From positions 985,007 through 1,039,244 of the forward strand of contig NZ_JH379027.1 in the NCBI RefSeq assembly GCF_000235505.1: a stretch of DNA of 54,238 bases, read 5' to 3'. A model generated the notes under the pieces. It was not told where the DNA came from, ran no database searches, and worked only from the letters and a program-made list of their open reading frames with translations. Shown in pieces: positions 17,538 to 25,998 of the stretch. The stretch is from Hungatella hathewayi WAL-18680 (lineage in GTDB: Bacteria > Bacillota > Clostridia > Lachnospirales > Lachnospiraceae). The translations under genes were made by a program, and so were the position numbers. How positions within the stretch are numbered: position 1 is the first letter of the stretch; each line of letters begins with the position of its first letter.

Positions 17538-18284
17538 ATGAATCTAAAAAAATCAGTTTACGGTATCGCAACTTTTGCCGCTTGCGGCATGTTCGTATTT
17601 GCCAGTCCCATGGAGGCAAAGGCATCAACAGCACTTGCAGGTCCAGGAATGGAAGGCGGCTCTTACGTAGCTACCGTAAATGCATCCACAGTTAATATAA
17701 ATGCATCACAGAACAGCGACGTAGTGATTGCCCAGGCAACACAGGGCATGAGCTTTAATGTATTGGAAGATATGGGAGACGGATGGCTGAAGATTAAAGT
17801 CGGAAGCGCGGAAGGATTTATCCCATTCGACGAAAGTATCAGCCTTCAGGAAGAGATGGAGGCAAGTGATGACGAGGCCAGCCTTACCGTCAACATGAAC
17901 GGTTTGGAAGTGACCACGGAGCAGAGACAGAATCTGGTAAACTACGCATTACAGTTTGTCGGTGGAAGATATAAATATGGCGGCAGCGACCCTCACTCAG
18001 GAGTTGACTGTTCCGGATTTACCCGTTACGTCATGGCAAATGGCGCAGGCGTGGCGATGAACCGCTCGTCAACGGCTCAGTCTACACAGGGCGTATCCAT
18101 CGCGCTGGAGCAGATCAGACCTGGCGATTTGATTTTCTATGGTAATGGAAGCAGAATCAACCATGTGGCCATGTACATTGGCAATGGTCAGATTGTACAT
18201 GCCTCCACCTATAAGACAGGGATTAAGGTTTCCGACTGGCTGTATCGTTCGCCAGTAAAAGTTGTCAACGTGCTTGGCGACTAA
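17538..18284 (+). CDS. Secreted NlpC/P60 peptidoglycan hydrolase with SH3b domain, copy 2
   Basis: It encodes 248 residues. Signal peptide about 1-30 (ending EAKAS), SH3-like domain about 45-97, an acidic linker, and an NlpC/P60 domain from about 128. Triad: C158 ('DCSGFT'), H209 ('NHVAMY') and H221 ('IVHAS'). The C-terminal domain is highly similar to copy 1, while the signal peptide and linker differ, so this is an older duplication. TTAGGAG precedes the ATG as in copy 1. A GC-rich terminator follows at once, so it is monocistronic. Confidence 0.92.
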   Translation: MNLKKSVYGIATFAACGMFVFASPMEAKASTALAGPGMEGGSYVATVNASTVNINASQNSDVVIAQATQGMSFNVLEDMGDGWLKIKVGSAEGFIPFDESISLQEEMEASDDEASLTVNMNGLEVTTEQRQNLVNYALQFVGGRYKYGGSDPHSGVDCSGFTRYVMANGAGVAMNRSSTAQSTQGVSIALEQIRPGDLIFYGNGSRINHVAMYIGNGQIVHASTYKTGIKVSDWLYRSPVKVVNVLGD

Positions 18285-18335
18285 TCTTCGGAAACTTTAT
18301 AGATAAAGGATAAACAGGATATACAAGGATAAGAG

Positions 18336-18380
18336 ACCCCGGCGGCGCAGAAAGATGCGCCGCCGGGGTTTCGCTTTGTC
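18336..18380 (+). terminator. Strong GC-rich terminator after NlpC/P60 copy 2
   Basis: A perfect 14-bp stem (18336-18349 with 18356-18369) with a 6-nt loop is followed by a T-rich but interrupted tail (TTCGCTTTGTCTT). Confidence 0.8.
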
Positions 18381-18521
18381 TTGATAAATTTTCCTAATTT
18401 TAACATGTTCCCCTTTTTGGATTTTACATTGCTCCGTTAAGATAAAGAAAGTCCGGGTGCCCGGAAGGCGAATCGGGTGTCTGGGCGGTCTTGGAGTCAG
18501 GAAAGAAAAAGGAGAATGTTT

Positions 18522-19622
18522 ATGAAGAAATCATGTGTGAGTGTGTTACTGGCTATGAGTATGGCGGCTGCGCTGCTGTCAGGATGTGCCAAATCTGCCG
18601 CGGCAGAAAATGTGGATTACAACAGCAAGGGATGGGACGCTATCGTGGCGGATGCCAAAAAGGAGGGCAAGGTCAATTCCGTGGGAATGCCGGATACCTG
18701 GGCCAACTGGATTGGGACCTGGCAGGGAATTAACGATGAGTACGGCATTGCCCATGAGGATTTGGATATGAGCTCCTCCGAGGAGATTGCACTGTTCAAG
18801 GAGGAGGGCAAGGACGGAACCAAGGATATCGGCGACGTGGGACAGCAGTGGGGGCCGGTGGCGGAGTCCGAGGGGGTGACATTAAAATATAAGACCTCCT
18901 ACTGGGACGATATCCCGTCCTGGGCGAAGGATGATGACGGTGACTGGATTGTGTGCTATGTAGGCACCATCTCCATCATTACCAACAACGCGCTGGTGGA
19001 CAAGGCGCCCCAGAGCTTCCAGGATATTCTGGAGGGAGATTACAAGGTGACCATCGGCGACGTTTCCGCGGCGTCCCAGGCCCAGCATGCGATTCTGGCG
19101 ACGGCTTATGCCATGGGCGGCGATATGGACAACTTACAGCCGGCCTACGACTTCTGGAGTACTCTGGCGAAAGAGGGGAGAATTGACACCGGCGACACCA
19201 GCACGGCGAGAATTGAGTCCGGCGAGATTGCGGTGGGACTGTTCTGGGATTACAACGCGTTAAATTACCGCGACAATGCCGTTTCCAACAATCCCAATGC
19301 CTCCTTTACGGTGTGTGTGCCGTCCGACGGCAGTGTGCAGAGCGGCTACGCTTCCATCATCAATGTGAACGCGCCGAACCCCAACGCGGCCTGCCTGGCG
19401 AGAGAGTATATCTTAAGCGACCAGGGGCAGATTAACCTGGCTATCGGTTACGCCACACCTATCCGCAGCAACGTGGTGATTCCGGCGGAGGTACAGGCTA
19501 AGAGAATCGACCAGAGCCAGTACGCAAGCGCCCACGCCATCGAGGATTTCGACAAGTGGACCAACGTCTGCCAGGATATCATTACATACTGGGAAGAGAA
19601 CATCATTCCGGCGATTAAATAA
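18522..19622 (+). CDS. ABC importer substrate-binding lipoprotein
   Basis: It encodes 367 residues from ATG 18522 (in-frame ATG 18516 also possible; AAAAGGAG spacing fits 18522 better). The lipoprotein signal ends in the lipobox 'LLSGC', so Cys at about residue 20 is lipidated. The mature protein has the periplasmic-binding fold of the SBP_bac_1/8 (PotD/AfuA-like) group, with 'SIITNNALVDKAPQSFQDIL' in the hinge region. It starts an operon with two permeases, an ATPase and a PHP phosphoesterase. The substrate is not evident; polyamines, ferric chelates or phosphorylated compounds are imported by relatives. The upstream 140 nt holds a small ccgggtgcccgg hairpin but no strong promoter. Confidence 0.85.
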   Translation: MKKSCVSVLLAMSMAAALLSGCAKSAAAENVDYNSKGWDAIVADAKKEGKVNSVGMPDTWANWIGTWQGINDEYGIAHEDLDMSSSEEIALFKEEGKDGTKDIGDVGQQWGPVAESEGVTLKYKTSYWDDIPSWAKDDDGDWIVCYVGTISIITNNALVDKAPQSFQDILEGDYKVTIGDVSAASQAQHAILATAYAMGGDMDNLQPAYDFWSTLAKEGRIDTGDTSTARIESGEIAVGLFWDYNALNYRDNAVSNNPNASFTVCVPSDGSVQSGYASIINVNAPNPNAACLAREYILSDQGQINLAIGYATPIRSNVVIPAEVQAKRIDQSQYASAHAIEDFDKWTNVCQDIITYWEENIIPAIK

Positions 19623-19682
19623 ACATCAGGAAAGCAGGGGCGGGCATGTGAACAACATGCCTGTTCCATTCGGGTAAACGAT

Positions 19683-20528
19683 ATGAACATAAAGAAACAG
19701 ACGTGGAAGAACTGCCTGGTTCTTCTGCCTTTTGCAATTGTGGTGTGTCTCTATGAGCTGCTTCCGTTACTTCAGCTGGCGCTAAACAGCTTTCACGATG
19801 AGAACACCGGCGCATGGTCTTTGAGCAATTATGGGAAAATATTCTCGACCCCTCTCTATCAGGCTTCGATTGTGAACAGCATCCGCATCAGCCTGATATC
19901 CGCCCTGGTTGGCATCTGTGTGGCGTTTATCGCGGCGAAATCCTACCACGACGCGGGGGAGAAGTTCCAGAACTTTTTTACCATGGTGCTGAATATGACC
20001 TCCAACTTCTCCGGCGTGCCGCTGACCTTCGGGTTTATGATACTGCTGGGAAATACGGGCGTGCTGACATTGGTGGCCCAGAAGCTGGGATTTCTGCAGG
20101 ACTTTAATCTGTACAGCGGAAATGGTCTGACGCTCATCTATATTTATTTCCAGATACCGCTGGCGACGCTGCTACTGATTCCGGCATTTCTGGGGATTAA
20201 GAAGGAGTGGCGGGAGGCGGCCATTCTGCTCCACTGCGGCTCCCTGCGGTACTGGTTCCTGATAGGGATTCCAAACCTGCTGACAAGTCTGTTAGGCACC
20301 CTCAGCGTGCTGTTTTCCAACGCCCTGGCGGCCTATGCCACGGCTTACGCGCTGCTGCTTTCCAACTACGCGCTGCTGCCGCTCCAGATTTCCTCCAAAT
20401 TCAAGGGGGACGTGCGGATTAACAAGGAACTGGGCGGCGCGTTGTCGGTGGTGATGATATGTCTGATGGTGGCAGCGACGCTGGTTAACAACTATCTGAC
20501 GAAGAAACATGCGAAGGGGGCGGCTTAG
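19683..20528 (+). CDS. ABC importer permease 1
   Basis: It encodes 281 residues with about six membrane helices, the PotB/CysW-like fold. The coupling-loop EAA motif is seen as 'EWREAAILLHCGSLRYWFLIGIP' in relaxed form (about 175-197). It lies 60 nt after the lipoprotein gene. It should form a heterodimer with the next permease. Confidence 0.88.
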   Translation: MNIKKQTWKNCLVLLPFAIVVCLYELLPLLQLALNSFHDENTGAWSLSNYGKIFSTPLYQASIVNSIRISLISALVGICVAFIAAKSYHDAGEKFQNFFTMVLNMTSNFSGVPLTFGFMILLGNTGVLTLVAQKLGFLQDFNLYSGNGLTLIYIYFQIPLATLLLIPAFLGIKKEWREAAILLHCGSLRYWFLIGIPNLLTSLLGTLSVLFSNALAAYATAYALLLSNYALLPLQISSKFKGDVRINKELGGALSVVMICLMVAATLVNNYLTKKHAKGAA

Positions 20529-20529
20529 A

Positions 20530-21324
20530 GTGAAAAAATCAAAGAGACTTCCGCAGCTGCTGATTATTCTGATTTCCATCTATTTGCTGATACCTTTTGT
20601 GGTGACGTTTATCTACTCTCTGTCCACGGAGTGGGTGGGAATCATCCCGTCGGGATTTACGGTGAAGAACTATGTGGAGCTGTTTCAGGATATGGATTTC
20701 TGGCTCAGCGTGGGCCGGACCCTGGTTATCTGTGTGGTGTCGGTGTCCATCTCCATCGCACTGCTGCTGGGCGTCATGTTCGTGGTCACCATGTATGCGC
20801 CCTGGCTTGGAAAATACATTCAGTTCATCTGCATGATACCCTACGCGCTTCAGGGCGTGATTTTGTCCATCAGTATCGTCTCCCTCTTTTCAGGAACGGG
20901 GACCTTTCTGTCCAACCGGATGATGATGCTGTTCGGGGCGTACAGCATTATGGTGCTGCCCTACATTTATCAGGGAATCCGGAACAATCTAAATGCCATC
21001 AACAGCAAAATGCTGGTGGATGCGGCCCAGATGCTGGGAGCCGGCAGACTCTACGCCTTCTTCCGGGTGGTGATTCCCAACATCATGCCGGGGGTGATTG
21101 TCTCGTCCCTGCTGGCGGTCAGCATTGTGTTCGGTGACTTCGTGCTGGCCAACAATATCGCGGGGAACAATTACCAGAATATTCAGGTGTATCTGTATGT
21201 TAATATGACGAAGTCCAGCAGCAAGGCCAGCGCCATTGTGGTGCTTATCTTTGTGGTGGTGTTTGGAATTACAGGCACTGTGTTATGGCTTCAGAACAAA
21301 GGGAAGAAAGTGGCAGGTAGATAA
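20530..21324 (+). CDS. ABC importer permease 2
   Basis: It encodes 264 residues starting at GTG 20530, one base past the preceding stop codon, with GGGGGCGG as ribosome binding site. An in-frame ATG at 20509 would overlap the upstream gene and add seven residues, so it is less likely. It is a six-helix PotC/CysT-like permease with an EAA-type loop, 'VDAAQMLGAGRLYAFFRVVIP'-like, at about 164-184, the ATPase contact site. Partner of permease 1. Confidence 0.88.
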   Translation: MKKSKRLPQLLIILISIYLLIPFVVTFIYSLSTEWVGIIPSGFTVKNYVELFQDMDFWLSVGRTLVICVVSVSISIALLLGVMFVVTMYAPWLGKYIQFICMIPYALQGVILSISIVSLFSGTGTFLSNRMMMLFGAYSIMVLPYIYQGIRNNLNAINSKMLVDAAQMLGAGRLYAFFRVVIPNIMPGVIVSSLLAVSIVFGDFVLANNIAGNNYQNIQVYLYVNMTKSSSKASAIVVLIFVVVFGITGTVLWLQNKGKKVAGR

Positions 21325-21326
21325 AC

Positions 21327-22340
21327 ATGGCATATATTGAGTTTCGAAATATTACAAAAATGTTCGGCGACAACCGGGTGCTGGATGAGATCACTATGGA
21401 AGTGCAAAAGGGCGATTTAGTGACCCTTCTGGGGCCGTCGGGCTGTGGGAAGAGCACGCTGCTCCGCTGTCTGTCGGGGCTGGAATCAGTGACGGAGGGA
21501 CAGATATTCCTGGACGGGGAAGATATCACGGAGACGCCGCCCAGCCAGAGAAATGTGGGCATGGTGTTCCAGCAGTACAGTCTGTTTCCCAACATGACGG
21601 TGGAGCAGAACATTGCCTTCGGCCTGAAAATGAAGAAGGCCGCGCCGGAGTTGATTGACGAGAAGGTGCGCGGCGCTATCCGCATGGTGGAGCTGGAAGG
21701 GAAGGAGAAATCATACCCGGCCAATCTGTCCGGCGGCCAGCAGCAGAGAGTGGCCCTGGCGAGAAGCATTGTCATGGAGCCCAAGGTGCTGCTTCTGGAT
21801 GAGCCCTTAAGCGCCATCGATGCAAAGCTGCGCAAATCCCTCCAGTCCAGCATCCGGCAGATACATAAGGAGCTGGGGCTGACCACCATTTTCGTGACCC
21901 ATGACCAGGATGAGGCCATGGTGATGTCGGATGTGATTCAACTGTTCCACGCGGGTAAGATTGAGCAGTCGGGAAGCCCGATTGCCATGTACACGGAGCC
22001 CAAAACCAAGTTTGCGGCCGGGTTTATCGGTAATTATAATATTCTGACCGCCAGCGAGTTCATCCGGGTGACGGGAAAGCCCTATGAGGCGTCCGAGGAC
22101 GTGGCCATCCGGCCGGAGACCATCAGCGTGTCCAGGACGGTGAAGGATGTGGCCAACGCCTATCATTTTGAGGGCATTATCAAAAACAATACCCCGCGGG
22201 GAAATGTTCTCCGGTATGACATTGATGTCAACGGGGTCATGTTAAAAGCGGATGTGCTGTTTCGCAGCTTCCAGCTTTATGAAAATGGCAGCAGGGTGCA
22301 GCTGGCGGTGGAAAACCACAACTGCCTGGCGCTGAAATAA
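21327..22340 (+). CDS. ABC importer ATPase (PotA-like)
   Basis: It encodes 337 residues. Walker A 'GPSGCGKS' at 36-43, Q-loop near 'VFQQYSLFP' (about 80-88), signature 'LSGGQ' at 134-138, Walker B 'VLLLDEP' at 154-160, and switch 'THD' near 188. The C-terminal 110 residues form a TOBE-type regulatory domain, as in spermidine and iron importers. It begins 2 nt after the permease 2 stop, with translational coupling likely because its own ribosome binding site is weak. Confidence 0.93.
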   Translation: MAYIEFRNITKMFGDNRVLDEITMEVQKGDLVTLLGPSGCGKSTLLRCLSGLESVTEGQIFLDGEDITETPPSQRNVGMVFQQYSLFPNMTVEQNIAFGLKMKKAAPELIDEKVRGAIRMVELEGKEKSYPANLSGGQQQRVALARSIVMEPKVLLLDEPLSAIDAKLRKSLQSSIRQIHKELGLTTIFVTHDQDEAMVMSDVIQLFHAGKIEQSGSPIAMYTEPKTKFAAGFIGNYNILTASEFIRVTGKPYEASEDVAIRPETISVSRTVKDVANAYHFEGIIKNNTPRGNVLRYDIDVNGVMLKADVLFRSFQLYENGSRVQLAVENHNCLALK

Positions 22341-22358
22341 GGGCAGGAGGAGAAGCGT

Positions 22359-23345
22359 TTGAAACGGAATATAGAAGGATTTAAAGGAAGAGGGAACTGG
22401 TACAAGGGTAATCTGCACAGCCACACGGTGAATTCCGACGGGAAGCTGACGCCGGCGGAGTCGGTGAAGCTGTTCCAGGACAACGGGTATCATTTCCTGT
22501 GCCTCAGCGAGCATGATTTATACACAGATTACCGCAAGGAGTTTGACAGTCCGGAATTTATCATCCTGCCGGGATTGGAGGCGTCGGCGGTGCTGTTCGA
22601 GAAGGAAGACGGTATCCACAGAAAAAAGGTGCATCACATCCACGGGATATTGGGGACGGAACTGATGCAGCAAAAGGCGGTGAAACCGCTGTTTCGCCAT
22701 ATGGAACGGCTGGAAGTGCCGGTGTATTACGGGGAGTGGGATGGGGCCGCCGTGGCCCAGCAGCTGGCGGATGAGCTGGCGGCCAGGGGCTGCATCACCA
22801 CCTACAATCACCCGGTCTGGTCCAGAGTGGAGGAGCGGGAGTTTGTGGATACCGACGGCATTTTCGGACTGGAAATCTTTAATTATAATACGGTAAATGA
22901 AAGCGGGACCGGATATGACACGGCCCACTGGGATGTGATGCTTCGAAAGGGCAGGCGGATTCACGGGTTCGCCTCGGACGACAATCACAACGAGGGACTG
23001 TTCGACGATGCTTGCGGCGGCTATGTGTGGGTGAAGGCGGATGGCCTGACTCACGACAACATTATCAGCGCGCTGGTGGAGGGCAATTATTATTCCTCCT
23101 CAGGCCCCGAGATATACGACTGGGGCATCCGGGAGGGGGTAGTCTATGTGGACTGCAGTCCGGTGAACCGGGTCAATGTGATTGCCGGCGGGTATGTCAA
23201 CGGGGGAAGAACAGTGATGTGCGGCAGCCTTCAGGAGACCATGACACGGGCGGAGTATCCGTTAAACGGGGACGAGACCTATGTCCGCGTGGAGTGTGTG
23301 GACGCCAGTGGAAGAACGGCATGGAGCAACGCCATATTTTTATAA
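22359..23345 (+). CDS. PHP-domain phosphoesterase at end of ABC operon
   Basis: It encodes 328 residues from a TTG start, chosen because GGAGGAG sits 6 nt upstream and no ATG fits. The PHP metal-site motifs are visible: 'NLHSHTVNSDG' at about 18-28, 'LSEHD' at about 50-54, 'YNHP' at about 149-152 and 'ASDDNHN' at about 208-214. There is no signal peptide. PHP proteins hydrolyse phosphate esters or phosphodiesters. Linkage to an importer suggests it processes an imported phospho-compound (inference). Confidence 0.85.
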   Translation: MKRNIEGFKGRGNWYKGNLHSHTVNSDGKLTPAESVKLFQDNGYHFLCLSEHDLYTDYRKEFDSPEFIILPGLEASAVLFEKEDGIHRKKVHHIHGILGTELMQQKAVKPLFRHMERLEVPVYYGEWDGAAVAQQLADELAARGCITTYNHPVWSRVEEREFVDTDGIFGLEIFNYNTVNESGTGYDTAHWDVMLRKGRRIHGFASDDNHNEGLFDDACGGYVWVKADGLTHDNIISALVEGNYYSSSGPEIYDWGIREGVVYVDCSPVNRVNVIAGGYVNGGRTVMCGSLQETMTRAEYPLNGDETYVRVECVDASGRTAWSNAIFL

Positions 23346-23366
23346 TTGGAAATGCATAAGAAAGTG

Positions 23367-23400
23367 AAAAGCCTGACAGGGGAGCTGCCAGGCTTTTCTT
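23367..23400 (+). terminator. Terminator of the ABC-PHP operon
   Basis: A 13-bp stem with one mismatch (aaaagcctgacag with ctgccaggctttt) around a short loop is followed by CTT. The A-run on the left could allow bidirectional action. Confidence 0.75.
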
Positions 23401-23404
23401 GAGG

Positions 23405-23460
23405 GGAGTATCAATCTCTAATAAGGATTAATGGCGGGCTTTAAGGGAAGCCCATACTCC
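23405..23460 (+). other. Possible structured leader or spacer
   Basis: A 7-bp closing stem (ggagtat 23405-23411, atactcc 23454-23460) encloses a weak aatc/gatt hairpin and a 6-bp gggctt/aagccc hairpin, a three-way-junction-like fold. It lies between the PHP terminator and the Asn/Gln-rich gene. The remaining 100 nt up to the next gene are AT-rich with nothing else recognised. Confidence 0.3.
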
Positions 23461-23569
23461 ATGTATATTATAATATAATTATGTAAAAAAAGAAAGAATA
23501 AAATGCAAAATAAAAGACATACTATCCCTGTAACAAAAAACAGACTTTAACGTCCAGGAGGTAATGAAT

Positions 23570-23752
23570 ATGTCTAGAAATAACTATAATGACATGGAAG
23601 ACACAAAGAGATGTCAGAACAGCAATCAGAACAACAGCCAGAACAGCAGCCAGAACAGCAGCAGAAACAACAGCCAGAACAGCGGCCAGAACAACAGCCA
23701 GAACAGCAGCAGAAACAACAACCAGAACAGCAGCCAGAACAGCAACCGCTAA
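23570..23752 (+). CDS. Small Asn/Gln/Ser-rich low-complexity protein
   Basis: It encodes 60 residues from ATG 23570, preferred over ATG 23564 because AGGAGG is then 9 nt upstream. After a short N-terminus (MSRNNYNDMEDTKRC) the rest is built of NS/QN repeats with regular Arg-Asn interruptions, from a CAGAACAGCAGC-type repeat. A strong ribosome binding site and a terminator directly downstream argue it is a real expressed gene. It has no hydrophobic segment or recognised domain. Function unknown; a structural or coat-type peptide is one idea. Confidence 0.6.
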   Translation: MSRNNYNDMEDTKRCQNSNQNNSQNSSQNSSRNNSQNSGQNNSQNSSRNNNQNSSQNSNR

Positions 23753-23768
23753 TCGGCATGACTGGCAG

Positions 23769-23798
23769 AGCCGTCCTATTATCATAGGGCGGCTTTTT
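23769..23798 (+). terminator. Terminator after the Asn/Gln-rich gene
   Basis: A 10-bp stem with one G-U pair (agccgtccta/tagggcggct) and 6-nt loop is followed by TTTT. Confidence 0.85.
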
Positions 23799-23843
23799 AC
23801 ATATACTAATAGTATAATACCGTCAGGAAAGGACAGGTAGTGA

Positions 23844-24158
23844 ATGATGATGTATCAGACCATAACCATGAAGCAGCTGGAACAGATGTTAGACTGCCAT
23901 GAAGATATTTTTTTGCTGGATGTGAGAAACCGGGCTTCCTATGAGATGTGCCACATGGAGGGAGCGGTCAATATTCCCTGTGAGGAGTTGGACGAGAAAA
24001 TGGAATCTCTTCCGAAGGACAAAACCATTGTATGCTACTGCGCCAGAGGCGGACAAAGCATGCTTGCCTGCAACCATTTGAGCGCAATGGGCTATTCTGT
24101 GGTAAACACGGCCAACGGATTGTCCTCCTACCGGGGAAAATATTTAGTGAAAGGTTAG
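23844..24158 (+). CDS. Single-domain rhodanese-like protein
   Basis: It encodes 104 residues. The rhodanese fold is complete: 'FLLDVRNRASYEMCHMEGA' at about 25-43 and the active-site loop 'CYCARGGQSM' near residue 71, where the second Cys is the persulfide-carrying residue. Cytosolic. Such stand-alone rhodaneses shuttle sulfane sulfur; the partner is unknown. AAAGGACAGG precedes a run of three possible ATGs, so the start is uncertain by two codons. Confidence 0.9.
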   Translation: MMMYQTITMKQLEQMLDCHEDIFLLDVRNRASYEMCHMEGAVNIPCEELDEKMESLPKDKTIVCYCARGGQSMLACNHLSAMGYSVVNTANGLSSYRGKYLVKG

Positions 24159-24185
24159 AATCTTCGCCGATAGGCCGAATCTTCA

Positions 24186-24215
24186 TTGACAGAAGGTGGT
24201 ATCTGGCTTTAAAAT
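24186..24215 (+). promoter_or_regulatory. Candidate SigA promoter for yfcE
   Basis: TTGACA (24186-24191), an 18-nt spacer and TAAAAT (24210-24215) lie about 60 nt before the yfcE start. Confidence 0.55.
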
Positions 24216-24272
24216 AGTACTTAAGTTCAAAATAGGGTAACTGTGCCTTGATGCACGAAGGAGGAACCAATT

Positions 24273-24815
24273 ATGAAATATATGTTTGCTTCAGATATTC
24301 ATGGCTCTGCATGTTATTGCAGGAAGATGCTTGAGATATATAGACAGTCGGGGGCCGGCAGGCTGATACTTCTGGGAGATATCCTGTACCACGGCCCTAG
24401 AAATGATTTGCCAGAGGAGTATGCGCCCAAGCTGGTGACAGAGATGCTCAACCAGTACAAGGACCAGATATATGCGGTCCGCGGCAACTGTGACGCTGAG
24501 GTGGACCAGATGGTGCTGGAATTTCCGATTATGGCGGACTACGCGCTGCTGGAACTGAATGGGAAGACATTTTACGCCACCCACGGACACATTTACAATC
24601 AGGACTGTCTGCCTCCTATGCAGGCCGGAGATGTGCTGATTCACGGCCACATCCATCTGCCGGTGGCGGAGAAGATGGGGGATAAATTCCTGTTGAACCC
24701 CGGCTCCACGTCACTTCCGAAGGAAGGGAATCCAAACAGCTATGCCATGCTGGACGGGGAGATATTTACCATCTATGATTTTGACGGGAATAAAGTAAAA
24801 GAGATTGCTCTGTGA
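24273..24815 (+). CDS. yfcE: YfcE-family metallophosphoesterase
   Basis: It encodes 180 residues, the usual length for YfcE/MJ0936 phosphodiesterases. The dimetal motifs are present: 'SDIHGSA' (about 7-13), 'LGDILYHGPRND' (about 33-44), 'GNCDAEVD' (about 72-79), 'THGH' (about 104-107) and 'HGHIH' (about 125-129). The family cleaves phosphodiesters such as bis-pNPP, but the natural substrate is not settled. AAGGAGG precedes the ATG. The next gene starts 13 nt after its stop. Confidence 0.88.
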   Translation: MKYMFASDIHGSACYCRKMLEIYRQSGAGRLILLGDILYHGPRNDLPEEYAPKLVTEMLNQYKDQIYAVRGNCDAEVDQMVLEFPIMADYALLELNGKTFYATHGHIYNQDCLPPMQAGDVLIHGHIHLPVAEKMGDKFLLNPGSTSLPKEGNPNSYAMLDGEIFTIYDFDGNKVKEIAL

Positions 24816-24828
24816 GAGGATAGAAATT

Positions 24829-25998
24829 TTGAAAAAGACGTTTGAGTTGATTGCGCCCTGTCATTTTGGGATGGAAGCGGTATTAAAGAGAGAGATTATT
24901 GATTTGGGATACGAGATATCCCTGGTGGAAGATGGCAGGGTGACGTTTGTCGGAGACGATGAGGCGATTTGCCGGGCCAATATATTTCTGCGGACGGCGG
25001 AGCGGGTGCTTCTGAAGGTGGGCAGCTTCCGGGCGGAGAGTTTTGAGGAGCTGTTTCAGGGGACGAAGGCCATTGCCTGGGAGGAGTACATTCCCCAGGA
25101 CGGGAAATTCTGGGTGGCGAAGGCGTCCTCGATTAAGAGCAAGCTGTTCAGCCCTTCGGATATCCAGTCGATTATGAAGAAGGCCATGGTGGAGCGGATG
25201 AAGAAAGCCTATGGGCTGGAGCGTTTCCCGGAGACGGGGAGCAGCTATCCGCTGCGGGTGTTCTTATATAAGGATATGGTGACAGTCGGGATAGACACTT
25301 CCGGGGATTCCCTTCACAAGAGGGGGTACCGGACGCTGACCAGCAAGGCGCCTATCACGGAGACGCTGGCGGCTGCATTGATTCTGCTGACACCTTGGAA
25401 TAAAGACCGGATTTTGGTGGACCCGTTCTGCGGAAGCGGAACATTTCCCATCGAGGCGGCTATGATGGCGGCCAATATGGCGCCTGGGATGAAACGAACG
25501 TTTCTGTCGGAGGACTGGAAGAACCTGATTCCCCGGAAATGCTGGTACGAGGCCATGGATGAGGCCAACGAGATGGTGGATGACACCGTGGAGGTGGATA
25601 TCCAGGGCTATGATATTGACGGAGAGATTGTGAAGGCGGCCAGGGCCAATGCGGAGGCGGCCGGGGTTGGGCATATGATTCATTTTCAGCAGAGACCGCT
25701 CAGCGCCCTCAGTCATCCGAAGAAGTATGGATTTCTGATTACCAATCCGCCTTACGGGGAGAGGATTGAGGAGAAGGAAAATCTGCCGGCGCTGTACCGG
25801 GAGATTGGAGAGAGATTTCGGGCGCTTGATTCCTGGTCGGCTTATATGATTACGGCCTACGAGGACGCGGAAAAATATATGGGGCGGAAGGCGGATAAAA
25901 ACCGCAAGATTTATAATGGAATGATGAAGACGTATTTCTATCAGTTCCTGGGGCCGAAGCCGCCCAGAAGAAAAGCAGGAGACGAGATTGAGACGTAA
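24829..25998 (+). CDS. THUMP-domain RNA methyltransferase (RlmL N-terminal/YpsC-like)
   Basis: It encodes 389 residues from TTG 24829 (GAGAGGA 9 nt upstream); TTG 24805 overlapping yfcE is less likely. The N-terminal ferredoxin-like plus THUMP domain spans about 1-160 (starting MKKTFELIAPCHFGMEAVLKRE). The UPF0020 SAM-dependent methyltransferase domain carries 'DPFCGSGTFPIEAA' near 195 and 'NPPYGER' near 305. The N-P-P-Y tetrad points to base N2-methylation of guanine in rRNA. It belongs to the YpsC type, lacking the fused RlmK domain. Confidence 0.9.
   Translation: MKKTFELIAPCHFGMEAVLKREIIDLGYEISLVEDGRVTFVGDDEAICRANIFLRTAERVLLKVGSFRAESFEELFQGTKAIAWEEYIPQDGKFWVAKASSIKSKLFSPSDIQSIMKKAMVERMKKAYGLERFPETGSSYPLRVFLYKDMVTVGIDTSGDSLHKRGYRTLTSKAPITETLAAALILLTPWNKDRILVDPFCGSGTFPIEAAMMAANMAPGMKRTFLSEDWKNLIPRKCWYEAMDEANEMVDDTVEVDIQGYDIDGEIVKAARANAEAAGVGHMIHFQQRPLSALSHPKKYGFLITNPPYGERIEEKENLPALYREIGERFRALDSWSAYMITAYEDAEKYMGRKADKNRKIYNGMMKTYFYQFLGPKPPRRKAGDEIET

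Noticed and set aside
23600-23752. CRISPR-like short repeat array
   Set aside because: Units are trinucleotide-based, unevenly spaced and without unique spacers; they encode the Asn/Gln-rich protein.
23522-23785. Minus-strand Ala/Val/Leu-rich frame that looks like a membrane protein
   Set aside because: It is the complement of the CAGAACAGC repeat; the plus frame has the ribosome binding site and terminator.
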